Source: Pseudomonadota bacterium (lineage in GTDB: Bacteria; Bdellovibrionota; Bacteriovoracia; Bacteriovoracales; Bacteriovoracaceae). From it: 64,000 nt of DNA. The stretch's first letter is position 1; every line of letters begins with the position of its first letter. The stretch spans positions 1-64,000 of the forward strand of contig JAIYBW010000001.1 in assembly GCA_027488375.1 (NCBI GenBank). The letters are read 5' to 3'. The translations under genes and the position numbers were made by a program. Below, in pieces: positions 26,619 through 34,824 of this stretch. Below the pieces are notes generated by a model. That model saw nothing but the letters and a program-made list of their open reading frames with translations, did not search any database and was not told where the DNA came from.

Positions 26619-27708
26619 GAAAGGAAAAATCCTGGTTTACCGAGTCTTTGACATCGGTTCCGAGATTGATCTAGAAAAAGTAGAGGCCCTCTTTGAAGAA
26701 AAAAAATTCAAAGAGCGCTTCAAGCTTGATCGAAAACATAACATGTCTCTTATCATCTCCAAGTCGCCCGTATCAGTGCATCTTGGAACGATTGATTTTA
26801 AAGTTTTGGACTCGGTTCAAACTTGTGAGCTTGTGGCGAAGGTTTGGCACTTTGGAACTCTTTCTCTTTGTTTTCAAGTTCCGATTGTTGAAGGAACTAC
26901 GTGGCCTCAATTAATTAAAATAGCCAGTTGGATTGAGAATGAAACAGATATCGATCAGATTGCTATTTTAAAGGCGAAAGATTTTCAAAAAGAAATTTCT
27001 TCCGCTATTCCTGTGACGAATAATGATTGGTCTCTCTATGAAGACTATGTCACTTATTTTATTCAAGAGTTTGATGGGCTCAACGTTCCTCTTTCTGAAC
27101 TTAATCAGCAAGTCGATGTGGCCGCTTTAATTCTCGCTGAGACAAAAGAAAACCTCTCTGATGGGATTAAGAAGAATACCCTGGATAATACCTATCAATA
27201 CTCTAAGCAAGATTTAGTCGTTGTCGATTGGAACTCGGCCCTCGTGGTGGAGGCTTCTGGCTCCATGGATGTACCTCTTGTCATCGAGTTTGCACTCAAC
27301 CAGCTTTTAGAAATGCGCTACTACGATGACCTTCTGGATGAAAAACTCAATAACCTTTACAACAATGTGGTAGGGGGGAAGAAAGGTATTTTTTCCAAGC
27401 AGTATGCTAAGTTTGCTGAGGAAGCAGGACAAATTTATATCGAGATTTCTGAGATTGTGGAAAACGTCGAGAACTCATTTAAAGTGGTGGGAGATTTTTA
27501 TCTCGCCCAAATTTTCCGAGCGAGTTCAAAGCGTTTCCGATTTGATGATTGGGTTAGGTCGATTAATGAAAAACTTGGAAACTTAGCTGAGGTTTCAAAA
27601 CTTCTTCACTCTGAAGTTAACGAGTCTCGAAACCAGATTATGGAAATAACAATCATCGCACTTATTGCAGTGGAAGTTGTTCCTCTTATTTGGAAGCTTG
27701 TTTTTTAA
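26602..27708 (+). CDS. RMD1/YagE (DUF155) family protein
   Basis: This 368-residue protein matches the Rmd1 family found in bacteria and mitochondria. It has a charged soluble N-terminal half and the conserved VVEASGSMDVPLVIEFALNQLLEMRYYDDLLD segment. Long helices follow, with a C-terminal membrane segment (MEITIIALIAVEVVPLIWKLVF) that would anchor it in the inner membrane as a tail anchor. Yeast Rmd1 relatives support organelle translation and meiosis; bacterial function is not established. Its start lies inside the pseudouridine synthase gene and its end overlaps the convergent gene by four bases. Confidence 0.85.
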   Translation: MEIKLKKGKILVYRVFDIGSEIDLEKVEALFEEKKFKERFKLDRKHNMSLIISKSPVSVHLGTIDFKVLDSVQTCELVAKVWHFGTLSLCFQVPIVEGTTWPQLIKIASWIENETDIDQIAILKAKDFQKEISSAIPVTNNDWSLYEDYVTYFIQEFDGLNVPLSELNQQVDVAALILAETKENLSDGIKKNTLDNTYQYSKQDLVVVDWNSALVVEASGSMDVPLVIEFALNQLLEMRYYDDLLDEKLNNLYNNVVGGKKGIFSKQYAKFAEEAGQIYIEISEIVENVENSFKVVGDFYLAQIFRASSKRFRFDDWVRSINEKLGNLAEVSKLLHSEVNESRNQIMEITIIALIAVEVVPLIWKLVF

Positions 27709-28013
27709 TTATCAATATTGTGAAGCTTGTCTTGATCTAAACTTTCATTGATAAAATCAATTGCGTATTCAACGGCCTGAGTTCCGTATTCCATTTTCTT
27801 ATTACGTTGAGCATAGTCGGCATGCTTGATTGTTTCGGCAACTTTTTTCATCAGCTCAGCACTGGCCTCAAAATACTCACTCTCTTCATCTGAGCTTAAA
27901 ACATGAGCAAGAAGGCTATTTACACTTTTTAGCAAACGAACTTGAGTAGGAGTCAGTTCCTCAGCATTAATTTTGAGGACGATCTCTTTATTTTCAGGTC
28001 TCAAGTCTTGCAT
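27705..28013 (-). CDS. Small acidic helical hypothetical protein
   Basis: I do not recognise this 102-residue protein. It is predicted all-helical and soluble (LTPTQVRLLKSVNSLLAHVLSSDEESEYFEASAELMKKVAETIKHA), with an acidic C-terminus. AGGAAA stands eight bases before the ATG, which supports expression. It converges on the Rmd1-family gene with a four-base overlap and lies just upstream of the initiator tRNA, outside the island. It could be a small regulatory or adaptor protein. Confidence 0.65.
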   Translation of the reverse strand: MQDLRPENKEIVLKINAEELTPTQVRLLKSVNSLLAHVLSSDEESEYFEASAELMKKVAETIKHADYAQRNKKMEYGTQAVEYAIDFINESLDQDKLHNIDN

Positions 28014-28113
28014 AAAATGTTTCCTTTTGAAGAATTCTTAAAGAGGTTATCGGGAAAATCTTCAAGGAATTTAGCTATTTATGCTGGAGTAAAAGAATTC
28101 GGGTATTTTAAGC

Positions 28114-28142
28114 TTTACAGGGTGTTTCAGGCAGCGTATAAA
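28114..28142 (+). promoter_or_regulatory. Sigma-70-type promoter of the initiator tRNA gene
   Basis: TTTACA (28114-28119) and TATAAA (28137-28142) are separated by 17 bases. Transcription would start near 28149, about 25 bases before the tRNA. This is close to the consensus for the housekeeping sigma factor. Confidence 0.7.
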
Positions 28143-28173
28143 TGCTTTAATTTCCAAGTGTTTATCTATCAAT

Positions 28174-28265
<92 letters not shown>

Positions 28266-28276
28266 TTCATTCTTTA

Positions 28277-28501
28277 TTACTTTCTAAAGATCTTTCTTTT
28301 CATCAATCGTATTCCAGCAACGGTTGGGCTTATAAGTCTTTTGGGACGAATTAATAATTCTCCACTGCAATTAGGACAAACTCCTTTGAACTCTGAGTGA
28401 CAAGTGGAACAGAAAGTACATTCAAAGGAGCAAATATAGGCGAGACCATCTTTTTGCAATTGGGTCTTACATCTTTCGCAGGAGTTCTTCATTTTAAGCA
28501 T
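28277..28501 (-). CDS. DUF1272 family zinc-ribbon-like protein
   Basis: This small protein has 74 residues and the DUF1272 pattern: NSCERCKTQL, then YICSFECTFCSTCHSEFKGVCPNCSGELLIRPKR. Four CxxC-type pairs can bind two zinc ions. Family function is unknown. I start at ATG 28501. The frame runs to 28591 with a hydrophobic stretch that family members lack. It is the first gene after the tRNA inside the island, on the opposite strand. Confidence 0.8.
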   Translation of the reverse strand: MLKMKNSCERCKTQLQKDGLAYICSFECTFCSTCHSEFKGVCPNCSGELLIRPKRLISPTVAGIRLMKRKIFRK

Positions 28502-28583
28502 AACCAAAATCCAAGTGAAGGTTGATATTATCTGATATTCTATGTCGGTTGATTTTATTAAAAAAATTACCGAAAGAATAATT

Positions 28584-29012
28584 ATGAACAAATATTTATT
28601 TTTAGTTTTTATTTTTTTTACAATCTCTGCTTGTGACTCATCTAAAGTTACTGAATCTACAAAGTCTAAAGTCGTTCAAGGATTAGATATTGATGGATTG
28701 CCTAAGAAGTGTACTGAAAATCCAAATCTCACTTGTGATTTGTCGTTTGGTCCAGGTGATCAGTTTGCAGAGGATTGCCGGGCGCAAGGGAAGAAGGCAA
28801 TTGCCTGTGATTGCCATGATTATATTTGTGTCAATTCTGATTTGAGAACTGGAGTTGATATTGATGGAGCTCCACGGTCCTGTTCACCAGCTTCAAGTGA
28901 TCTCATTTGTACGAGTGAATATAGCCAAGAAGATCAATTCGCCGATGATTGCCGAGAAGCTGGATTTGAGGCCGTTCAATGTGGTTGCCACGATTTCATT
29001 TGTATAAAATAA
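28584..29012 (+). CDS. Lipoprotein with two copies of a Cys-rich module
   Basis: The protein has 142 residues from ATG 28584. A lipoprotein signal peptide ends in the lipobox-like TISAC, so it should be lipid-anchored. The mature part is a tandem duplication of a ~50-residue module with the shared pattern D-I-D-G-x-P, then C, then L-x-C, QFA-(E/D)-DCR, C-x-C-HD-(Y/F)-IC. Each copy has six cysteines, suggesting disulfides and an extracellular or periplasmic location. I know no family for it. A start at 28542 would spoil the signal peptide. Confidence 0.7.
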   Translation: MNKYLFLVFIFFTISACDSSKVTESTKSKVVQGLDIDGLPKKCTENPNLTCDLSFGPGDQFAEDCRAQGKKAIACDCHDYICVNSDLRTGVDIDGAPRSCSPASSDLICTSEYSQEDQFADDCREAGFEAVQCGCHDFICIK

Positions 29013-29020
29013 TTTTTTTA

Positions 29021-29323
29021 TCAGGCGATCTCAACTTTAAAATCCAAATCAGCTTGGTTCACCTGATCTTGAAGAGCAATAGCAACAAAAAATTTCTCCG
29101 AGTCTTTTAGCTTTTGAGCAAACTCATAAGCTCTTTCCACGCTAACAAACTTTCTACCATTTTCAATGTCACTGATATGAGAAACAGTGACCTCTAAAAT
29201 ATCTGCGAGTTCTTTTTGAGTAAGATCATCACGAGTGCGGATTGAACGAAGTAGCATAGCAAAAGACATTGGCTCACCAAGAAGGTTTTCCATAAAGTTT
29301 TTAGCATCTTTAATCTTGGCCAT
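29021..29323 (-). CDS. XRE-family antitoxin (HigA-type)
   Basis: This 100-residue DNA-binding protein has a helix-turn-helix (LTQKELADILEVTVSHISDIENGRKFVS) of the Cro/XRE type. Antitoxins of the HigA kind bind the HigB toxin and their own promoter. It follows the toxin gene by eight bases on the same strand, the usual higBA order. The toxin gene is damaged (next entry), so this is now probably an orphan antitoxin. It looks intact. Confidence 0.82.
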   Translation of the reverse strand: MAKIKDAKNFMENLLGEPMSFAMLLRSIRTRDDLTQKELADILEVTVSHISDIENGRKFVSVERAYEFAQKLKDSEKFFVAIALQDQVNQADLDFKVEIA

Positions 29324-29331
29324 ACTGCCTC

Positions 29332-29621
29332 CTAGTATTTGTGCTTGTTGACTTCAATGATGGTCACAAGCTCAATCTCTCCATCTTTGTTTTGAATATA
29401 GATTGCTCGGTAGGCCCTATTGAGTCTTACGGATCTTTGGCCCTTGCGATCGCCTGAAAGAGGCTCATCATGATAGCCAGGAATCTTTCTGGTGCTAGCC
29501 AGGGGCCTTGAGTTGAAACCTGTGTGATCCACGTTTAAAGAGCTTCTTGGATATTTCGTTGAAGTTTACGAACATCCTTTTCTGCGCTTTTGGTTATGGT
29601 TACCTGGGTAACAATTCTCAT
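29332..29621 (-). pseudogene. Disrupted HigB/RelE-type toxin gene
   Basis: The N-terminal half, MRIVTQVTITKSAEKDVRKLQRN, starts at ATG 29621 and stops at a TAA at 29535-29537. The C-terminal half (RKIPGYHDEPLSGDRKGQRSVRLNRAYRAIY...EVNKHKY) is the strongly conserved end of HigB-family RNases, but it lies in another frame (29332-29532). Family members carry both halves in one ~95-residue frame. Connecting them needs one early stop repaired or bypassed and a one- or two-base frame change near the CCCC run at about 29505-29508. It is therefore read as inactivated. Confidence 0.75.
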
Positions 29622-29791
29622 TTAAGCATTATACACCAACTTGGAGTACATGAAAATAAGCATATGTCGATACAGCTAAGACTCCAGAATTGTTAAGGAA
29701 ATCAAGTAACTTTTACATGATTTTTGTGGTTTAAACTCAAATGGTTGGATACCTTTTGACGCAATGTTTTGCTCAAAATATAAGTACCCAC

Positions 29792-31075
29792 ATGAAAATT
29801 CTTTCGTTCATCTGCTTCACTTTATCATTTAATATTTTTGCCTCTTCAGGTGCTCCCAGTAATTTTACATTCAAGAATGGAATGGCTGTTTTCGTAGATT
29901 TTAGACAAGCGGAATACAAAGTAGTTGTTGATTTCAAAAAGAAAACATCAACAGTGGTGTCAAAAGTTCAATTCTACCAAGACAAGAGTGGATTTCCTAT
30001 CTTTGACATCCGAACAAAAATACAGCGCTTAATGATTGATTCGAATAAATCATCTGCCTCAGAAGTTACTCCTCCCGGTGCCGAGACAAAACTAAGAGTG
30101 CTAAACCGATATCTCGAAAAAGGACTTCATTCTTTAGAAGTTGAAAGTGATATTGGTGAATTCGCAGGTGGAATTGATTTTGATAGTAATAGGCTCGATT
30201 TTGATATGAGTTTATCTGACCTATCAGACAGAGAATTTTTTGAAATCTGGGCAGTTTCAAATTTGGAGTATGATCAATTCCCTTCTACATTTGAGTTAAC
30301 GATTTTAAATTCAAAGACTAATCACAAGATCTACCATAATGGCACGACACTTCACCAAAGGCAGAATTTCTTTAAGTTATCTTTTCCGGATTATTTTAAT
30401 ACTTCTGCGGCATACATCCACATCGCTCCAGTCGGTGCCTATCGTGAAAAGTCTTTTGAGATAGAATCTATTTCTGGGCTAAAGGTTCCAGTATTAATCT
30501 ATACGATGGAGGACCCATCTCCGGATGATATTTTAGATCGTGCAGCTTCAGAAACTTTAAGCTTGTTCCATGAGCTTGAGGGTAAAATTGGTGCCTGGCC
30601 TCATCAGCGGCTTTTAATACAGATTTATGAAGGACCTGGAGGAATGGAATATCACGGGGCAACTTCATCCGGAATAGAAGACCTAAGGCATGAATTGATA
30701 CATAGCTATTTTGCCCGTGGAGTCATGTCATCAGATGGAAAATCAAGTTGGATAGATGAAGCCATCACAGAGTGGATAACTCATGGATACAAAAATCAGG
30801 AACTGCCTTGCTTAACATCAAAATATTGTTCGCTGAAACTTAATGAGCTTCCTTCTTATATTAGACATACAACTATTCATTATCATCATGGAGAAGCTTT
30901 TATTTCTTTTTTAAATAACAAATTTAAGTCTCAGGGCGGAATGCTGCCTTTCTTATCTTGGTTTTTTCTAAAGTATAAGTTTATACCTATTAGTACAGAA
31001 ATTCTTAAATCTGAATTGGAGCTGTATTTTAATTCTGATTTGACCTATGATTTCGAGACTTACATTTACAATTAA
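29792..31075 (+). CDS. Exported M1-like zinc metallopeptidase
   Basis: This protein has 427 residues from ATG 29792, which gives a proper signal peptide (MKILSFICFTLSFNIFASS); an upstream ATG at 29741 would not. Residues 283-290 (GGMEYHGA) resemble the exopeptidase GxMEN motif of M1 aminopeptidases. RHELIHSYFARG with DEAITEW gives HEXXH-x18-E (His300, Glu301, His304, Glu323), the exact M1 zinc spacing. It should act in the periplasm or outside. It is shorter than classical M1 enzymes and its N-terminal half is divergent. It is island cargo and its substrate is unknown. Confidence 0.8.
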   Translation: MKILSFICFTLSFNIFASSGAPSNFTFKNGMAVFVDFRQAEYKVVVDFKKKTSTVVSKVQFYQDKSGFPIFDIRTKIQRLMIDSNKSSASEVTPPGAETKLRVLNRYLEKGLHSLEVESDIGEFAGGIDFDSNRLDFDMSLSDLSDREFFEIWAVSNLEYDQFPSTFELTILNSKTNHKIYHNGTTLHQRQNFFKLSFPDYFNTSAAYIHIAPVGAYREKSFEIESISGLKVPVLIYTMEDPSPDDILDRAASETLSLFHELEGKIGAWPHQRLLIQIYEGPGGMEYHGATSSGIEDLRHELIHSYFARGVMSSDGKSSWIDEAITEWITHGYKNQELPCLTSKYCSLKLNELPSYIRHTTIHYHHGEAFISFLNNKFKSQGGMLPFLSWFFLKYKFIPISTEILKSELELYFNSDLTYDFETYIYN

Positions 31076-31096
31076 AAGATTAATTTCGGGTGAGTT

Positions 31097-31486
31097 ATGA
31101 AGTTAACACTTACTTTCTTTATTTTAATTCTCTTGTCGAAATCCTCGTTTGCTCAATTCATAAACCCGAGTAATCCCCTCAATGCTGCATTAAATACTTC
31201 CAGCGCCATTTTACAATCTTTCAAAAAAGACTCTATTCCAAAAGATTCTTTGATGGGAGTCTGTGAATTCAATGGGGGAACCTGTAACGGAGCAGAAGTC
31301 GAATTGTTTGAAAGTGATAAAAAAGTTTTTTCTGCAACAATTACATCAAGTGCAGAATTTAAAATTCCAAGGCTTAAGAAAGACGTCAGTTATAAGTTTA
31401 TAATAACTTGGAAGAAGCATAATCTAATCGAGGCGCGAACTGTAAATGCAGGAGAATTTGTGAGCATAAAAGTTTCAAGGCCATAA
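31097..31486 (+). CDS. Small exported hypothetical protein
   Basis: This 129-residue protein has a signal peptide (MKLTLTFFILILLSKSSFAQ) and a beta-rich C-terminal half (MGVCEFNGGTCNGAEVELFESDKKVFSATITSSAEFKIP). That half resembles a single Ig-like or carboxypeptidase-regulatory-like fold, with one likely disulfide. It follows the M1-like protease by 21 bases and may be its partner or a secretion companion. I recognise no family with confidence. Confidence 0.65.
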   Translation: MKLTLTFFILILLSKSSFAQFINPSNPLNAALNTSSAILQSFKKDSIPKDSLMGVCEFNGGTCNGAEVELFESDKKVFSATITSSAEFKIPRLKKDVSYKFIITWKKHNLIEARTVNAGEFVSIKVSRP

Positions 31487-31499
31487 TTTTTTTAAAATT

Positions 31500-31695
31500 G
31501 ACTACAAATTGACTACGGCCCCTCGAAAAAGCCCGAAATTCACCGAAATGGACCGCACTGAAAATTGAATTAACTCTTGAGAATCGTTGATAAAAAATAA
31601 GAATTACAGAAGCTTAGAAATCGGCTTTCCCTGACTCATAACCCGAAGGTCACGGGTATCAAATCCTGCTCCCGCAACCAAAAATCTTAAAATTA
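31500..31695 (+). repeat. Island repeat A: att arm-like sequence plus degraded tRNA-fMet 3' end
   Basis: The segment begins GACTACAAATTGACTACGG (two direct TTGACTAC-type units) and runs ~135 bases to a broken copy of the tRNA 3' half (31635-31680, with CCA). The 15 bases after the CCA match those after the real tRNA. Its counterpart at 34448-34628 is recognisably the same sequence with scattered changes. It is an old right end of an element integrated at the tRNA. It fills the 309-base space between genes at 31487-31795; I see no gene in it. Confidence 0.75.
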
Positions 31696-31795
31696 AATTT
31701 TCAAATGTCCGGCTTAAATTTTGTTTTTTTTTTAATTTCTGTGACTGGCAATTCAGCCTCCCAGTAATAAACGCCTGTTCCGTATGGCAAGAGTT

Positions 31796-32197
31796 CTATA
31801 TGTATGCAAGAGACTTATGGCTATTTCCGCAAACAGCTGGATAAATTGCGACTTCTTTCTGGCCATCATTGTTAAGATCTTTCGCGTAAGAATTTTTACT
31901 CAACTTCACAAAATGTATAAAAAATCCTCCCGCCCAAGGTTCAATTAGTTTATTTTTTGAAAAAACCTTCCCTTTATGAACTAGCTCTAGAAGAGTAGTC
32001 GGGGAGCAATCTACATCTTCGGATCTTGTAGGATTTGAACATGCAGGATTTACTTTATTAGGCATAATTAATTTTGTATCTGCATCAAGAATGATTTCAT
32101 CAATGCCAATTACGCCATAAGAGATGGGGACATTAAGGTATAGAAACAAACTGATTATCGAGAGATTCTTTATAAATCTTGAAGATCTCGTCAGCAT
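31796..32197 (-). CDS. Hypothetical exported protein, island
   Basis: This 133-residue protein has a likely signal peptide (RFIKNLSIISLFLYLNVPISYG) and a C-terminal DLNNDGQKEVAIYPAVC stretch resembling the calcium-binding DxNxDG turns of FG-GAP/dockerin-like repeats. Three cysteines flank a PTTLLEL segment. The start overlaps the preceding transglycosylase fragment by 65 bases. I recognise no family, and it could itself be a remnant. Confidence 0.5.
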   Translation of the reverse strand: MLTRSSRFIKNLSIISLFLYLNVPISYGVIGIDEIILDADTKLIMPNKVNPACSNPTRSEDVDCSPTTLLELVHKGKVFSKNKLIEPWAGGFFIHFVKLSKNSYAKDLNNDGQKEVAIYPAVCGNSHKSLAYI

Positions 32198-32423
32198 ATT
32201 TATCTCCTAATTTGTTCCATTGGTGGTAATACTTTACTGTCGAATATAGGTCTTTTCTTTTTATCTGATTATTCTTGGTGAGAAGATAGTACTTATGAGA
32301 CAGCCAGCGTATCCCCGCTGCGATATTAATAACTGGGTCGGTTAAATCTCTTAATTTAAGTTCAATAAAATGACCCTGTACCTCAATTGTTTTAATTGTT
32401 GGGGGACGTTTAACTAGTGACAT
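32133..32423 (-). pseudogene. C-terminal fragment of a lytic transglycosylase (SLT domain)
   Basis: The 96 residues from ATG 32423 contain LTDPVINIAAGIRWLSHKYYLLT and STVKYYHQWNKLGDKYADEIFKIYKE. This matches the second half of SLT-type lytic transglycosylases (DP-x-x-NIxAGIRWL and the repeated Y-N-x-G-x-x-Y pattern). The catalytic part with the ES...GLMQ motifs is missing upstream, so it cannot be an active enzyme. A REP-like scrap lies about 40 bases upstream and may mark the deletion. Confidence 0.65.
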
Positions 32424-32461
32424 AGTCAAATCTTATGAACAAAAAATTTCAACGTCCATCA

Positions 32462-32484
32462 CCAAAAGGTGCCAGGTTAAATTA
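32462..32484. repeat. REP-like scrap matching the RAYT leader end
   Basis: The bases CCAAAAGGTGCCAGGTTAAA (32462-32481, continuing to 32484) match the end of RAYT leader copy 1 (aaaaggtgccgggttaaatt, 885-904) with one change. It lies at the 3' end of the TumA-like gene and overlaps its stop codon. Confidence 0.5.
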
Positions 32485-32850
32485 GGCTGCCTTCAAGTCA
32501 AACTCGATCTTGTCATACTCAACAATAGGTTTTGCAACGGTTCTACCAGCTACCTTGGTTCTGATGACTTTAATAACTCCGGCTTCCTCAAAAAAAAGAA
32601 TAATCTTATTCAAGTTTGAGACATCCATGTCGGCCAATTTTGCCAGTTCATAAACAGAGTTTGGTTTTAACTTAGAAATAAGTGACAAAATTCCAATATT
32701 TTTCACAAAACGATCAAAGTTTTTCTTGTTATCGAATGAAATCTCAAAGTGAGTTCCTTTCATTTTTTTTTGGGAAACAGCTTTAAATGCCTTTGAAAAA
32801 TTTTGTAAAACCTCATGAGAGGATTTAATTGAGACGGTTAAAGTTTTCAT
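32482..32850 (-). CDS. TumA-type antitoxin, HTH DNA-binding protein
   Basis: This 122-residue protein has a winged-helix-like segment (SVYELAKLADMDVSNLNKIILFFEEAGVIKV). It follows the TumE-type gene with a four-base overlap on the same strand. TumA antitoxins carry this kind of helix-turn-helix (HVO_A0114-like) and neutralise TumE. The overlap implies coupled translation in toxin-first order. A REP-like scrap overlaps its stop. Identification relies on the pairing as much as on the sequence. Confidence 0.75.
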   Translation of the reverse strand: MKTLTVSIKSSHEVLQNFSKAFKAVSQKKMKGTHFEISFDNKKNFDRFVKNIGILSLISKLKPNSVYELAKLADMDVSNLNKIILFFEEAGVIKVIRTKVAGRTVAKPIVEYDKIEFDLKAA

Positions 32851-33137
32851 ATTGATACTCCTAGATGTTCAAAAACTAATCTTTTGAAGTCTTCGATTAG
32901 TTTTTCCACCGATTTAAATTCGTATGAAATTTCAGTTTCATTTATGTGGATATGATCATTTTTTGGATGATGGTTATCCATTAAAATTTTCTTGCCAGTC
33001 TTAGTGTCAATACAGATAAGTCCATATTTTACACCTGTGGGATACCTCTTAGGATCATTTACCTCATGCAAAGTTGTTTCTACGATGTAGCGATTTTTGA
33101 GAACGAATTTTTCACTAAAACGAAGTGTCGCTTTCAT
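32847..33137 (-). CDS. TumE-family toxin (DUF6516)
   Basis: This 96-residue protein has the family pattern: a basic beta-strand start (KATLRFSEKFVLKNRYIVETTLHEV), then KYGLICIDTKTGKKILMDNH, a DHIHINETE metal-like motif, and an FKSVEKLIEDF end. TumE toxins are the toxic halves of a recently described toxin-antitoxin type. It appears intact and is paired with the antitoxin downstream. It lies in the second module of the island. Confidence 0.78.
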   Translation of the reverse strand: MKATLRFSEKFVLKNRYIVETTLHEVNDPKRYPTGVKYGLICIDTKTGKKILMDNHHPKNDHIHINETEISYEFKSVEKLIEDFKRLVFEHLGVSI

Positions 33138-33332
33138 TCGAATAAATTAACACTAATATAGGTTTAAATCAACCAACACGAGGCAGAGGCTGAGTCATTT
33201 TATTTCAATGGTTTGCAAGCTGCGGGTTTCAATTTATGAGTGTGCAAAATTTACCAATTTTGATCAGCTATGACGAAATTGTGTTATGGTGCGTGAGTGT
33301 CATTGACCCATGGAGATTAATAGTTCTTTGTT

Positions 33333-34436
33333 ATGCGTTTAAATACCCTAATCCTTTCATTTTTGATTGCTACTGCCGCTTTTGCTAGTGAGCAGACAGA
33401 ATTAGAAAAACAGCTAGAAACCCTCAGAGAGGCTTATGTGATACCTGGCATCTCAGCTGCTATCTATAGGGATGGGCAACTCGTTGAGCATGCAGTCTCG
33501 GGAATTAGAAAAGTGGGTTCTCCAGAGCTGATCTCCAGAGATGATAAATTTCATCTTGGATCATGTACTAAATCAATGACAGCTACAGTCGCTGCAACTT
33601 TTGTTGAAGAAGGAAAGCTCAGTTGGAAGAGTAAGTTAAGTGACCTCTTGCCAGAAATCGAAATTCATCCTGATTTGAAAACTGTCTCTTACGAGATGCT
33701 TTTAGCTCATGGTTCTGGTCTAGAAAAAGATCCCGACGATGAAACCTATATTGAACTGGAAAAACTTGAAACATTAGAAGGGCGAGATAAGTTAACAGCG
33801 CTTTATCTGGGTAAAGCGCCTACATTTAAGGTTGGTACATTTAATTACAGTAATATTGCCTATATTATTGCTGGTCATATATTAGAAAAAATAAGTGGTA
33901 AGAGCTGGGAAATGCTTCTTCAAGAAAGGCTTTTTATACCTCTTGGGATGCAAAGTTGTGGATTTGGTCCAACATCGGAACCAAATGAAACTGTGCAAAT
34001 GCAACCTTGGGGGCATGTCATTAAAGATTGGACTATAAGGCCTGTCCATGATGACAATGCTCCATTCTATGGACCTTCAGCGAATGTTCATTGCTCTGTA
34101 TCTGATTGGGTGAAATACTTGGATGTTCATCTACGAGGTTTTAAAGTTGAGGTGAAATTTCTGCAAGAAGAGAGTTTCGAGCAACTTCATAAAATCTGGC
34201 CTGACGATAAATTCAACCAATACACATATGGTGGTTGGTATCGGCTTAAGAGAGACTGGGCAAAAGGTGAAGTTCTAACTCACACAGGCACTAATACCTA
34301 TAACTATGCTTCAGTTTGGATGGCACCTAAAACAAACACCATTCTTGTAAGTACGGCGAACCGCAGTCGCTTCTCCGGTGGATGGGCGAGTTCTGATGCT
34401 ATTTCGGCCATGATCCGTCTGTTTATTAAAGATTAA
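33333..34436 (+). CDS. Exported serine hydrolase, class C beta-lactamase-like fold
   Basis: This 367-residue protein has a signal peptide (MRLNTLILSFLIATAAFAS) and the beta-lactamase/transpeptidase-like active site. SxxK is GSCTKS (Ser77, Lys80), YxN is NYSN (Tyr172, Asn174), and the KTG-like box is HTG in THTGTNTYNY. It probably acts in the periplasm on peptidoglycan peptides, D-amino acid peptides or esters. Replacement of KTG by HTG is common in the esterase/DD-peptidase branch, so it should not be called a resistance gene. It is the last intact gene of the second module. Confidence 0.88.
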   Translation: MRLNTLILSFLIATAAFASEQTELEKQLETLREAYVIPGISAAIYRDGQLVEHAVSGIRKVGSPELISRDDKFHLGSCTKSMTATVAATFVEEGKLSWKSKLSDLLPEIEIHPDLKTVSYEMLLAHGSGLEKDPDDETYIELEKLETLEGRDKLTALYLGKAPTFKVGTFNYSNIAYIIAGHILEKISGKSWEMLLQERLFIPLGMQSCGFGPTSEPNETVQMQPWGHVIKDWTIRPVHDDNAPFYGPSANVHCSVSDWVKYLDVHLRGFKVEVKFLQEESFEQLHKIWPDDKFNQYTYGGWYRLKRDWAKGEVLTHTGTNTYNYASVWMAPKTNTILVSTANRSRFSGGWASSDAISAMIRLFIKD

Positions 34437-34447
34437 TTGATGACTTC

Positions 34448-34628
34448 GACTACAAATTGACTACGACCCCTCGAAATAGCCCGAAATTCACCAAAATTAA
34501 TCGCACTGAAAAAATTGAATTAACCTCTTAGAATCGTAGATAAAATTGAGAATTACAAAAACGAAGAGATCCTCCTTCCCTTACACATAACTCGAAGGTC
34601 GTAGGTTCAAATCCTGCTCCGGCAACCA
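34448..34628 (+). repeat. Island repeat B: second att arm-like sequence and tRNA 3' scrap (island end)
   Basis: This copy starts GACTACAAATTGACTACGAC, keeps the same order of motifs as repeat A (CCCCTCGAAA, GCCCGAAATTCACC, CGCACTGAAAA, TAGAATCGT) and ends in a degraded tRNA 3' piece (34586-34628). It is more eroded than repeat A around the anticodon, but its T-arm is closer to the real tRNA. It most likely is the outer end of the island. The remaining bases to 34824 are AT-rich and hold nothing I can identify beyond the upstream region of the next gene. Confidence 0.7.
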
Positions 34629-34824
34629 AATTACATAAATTAAGTTATCATTGAATCAAATTTTCTTAGTTTATAATATCGCATGAAATATCTTTCACAC
34701 AACAATTATTGGCTTATTTGATTTTTTCAATTAATGAGATAAGTACCCAATAAGATGATGTTTTGAATTATTAAGCTCGATTCACATCAAAACTAACCGA
34801 TAATAGATATCAACGGAGAATATT

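Noticed and set aside
29332-29532. Intact 66-residue toxin
   Set aside because: It lacks the conserved N-terminal third of HigB proteins, which is found upstream in another frame.
31635-31680. Second tRNA-Met gene
   Set aside because: Only the 3' half is present, with an insertion in the T-arm; no acceptor 5' strand or D-arm. It is an integration scar. The same holds for 34586-34628.
33333-34436. Beta-lactamase resistance gene
   Set aside because: The fold is shared by esterases and DD-peptidases. HTG replaces KTG and no class C specific features beyond the common motifs are visible.
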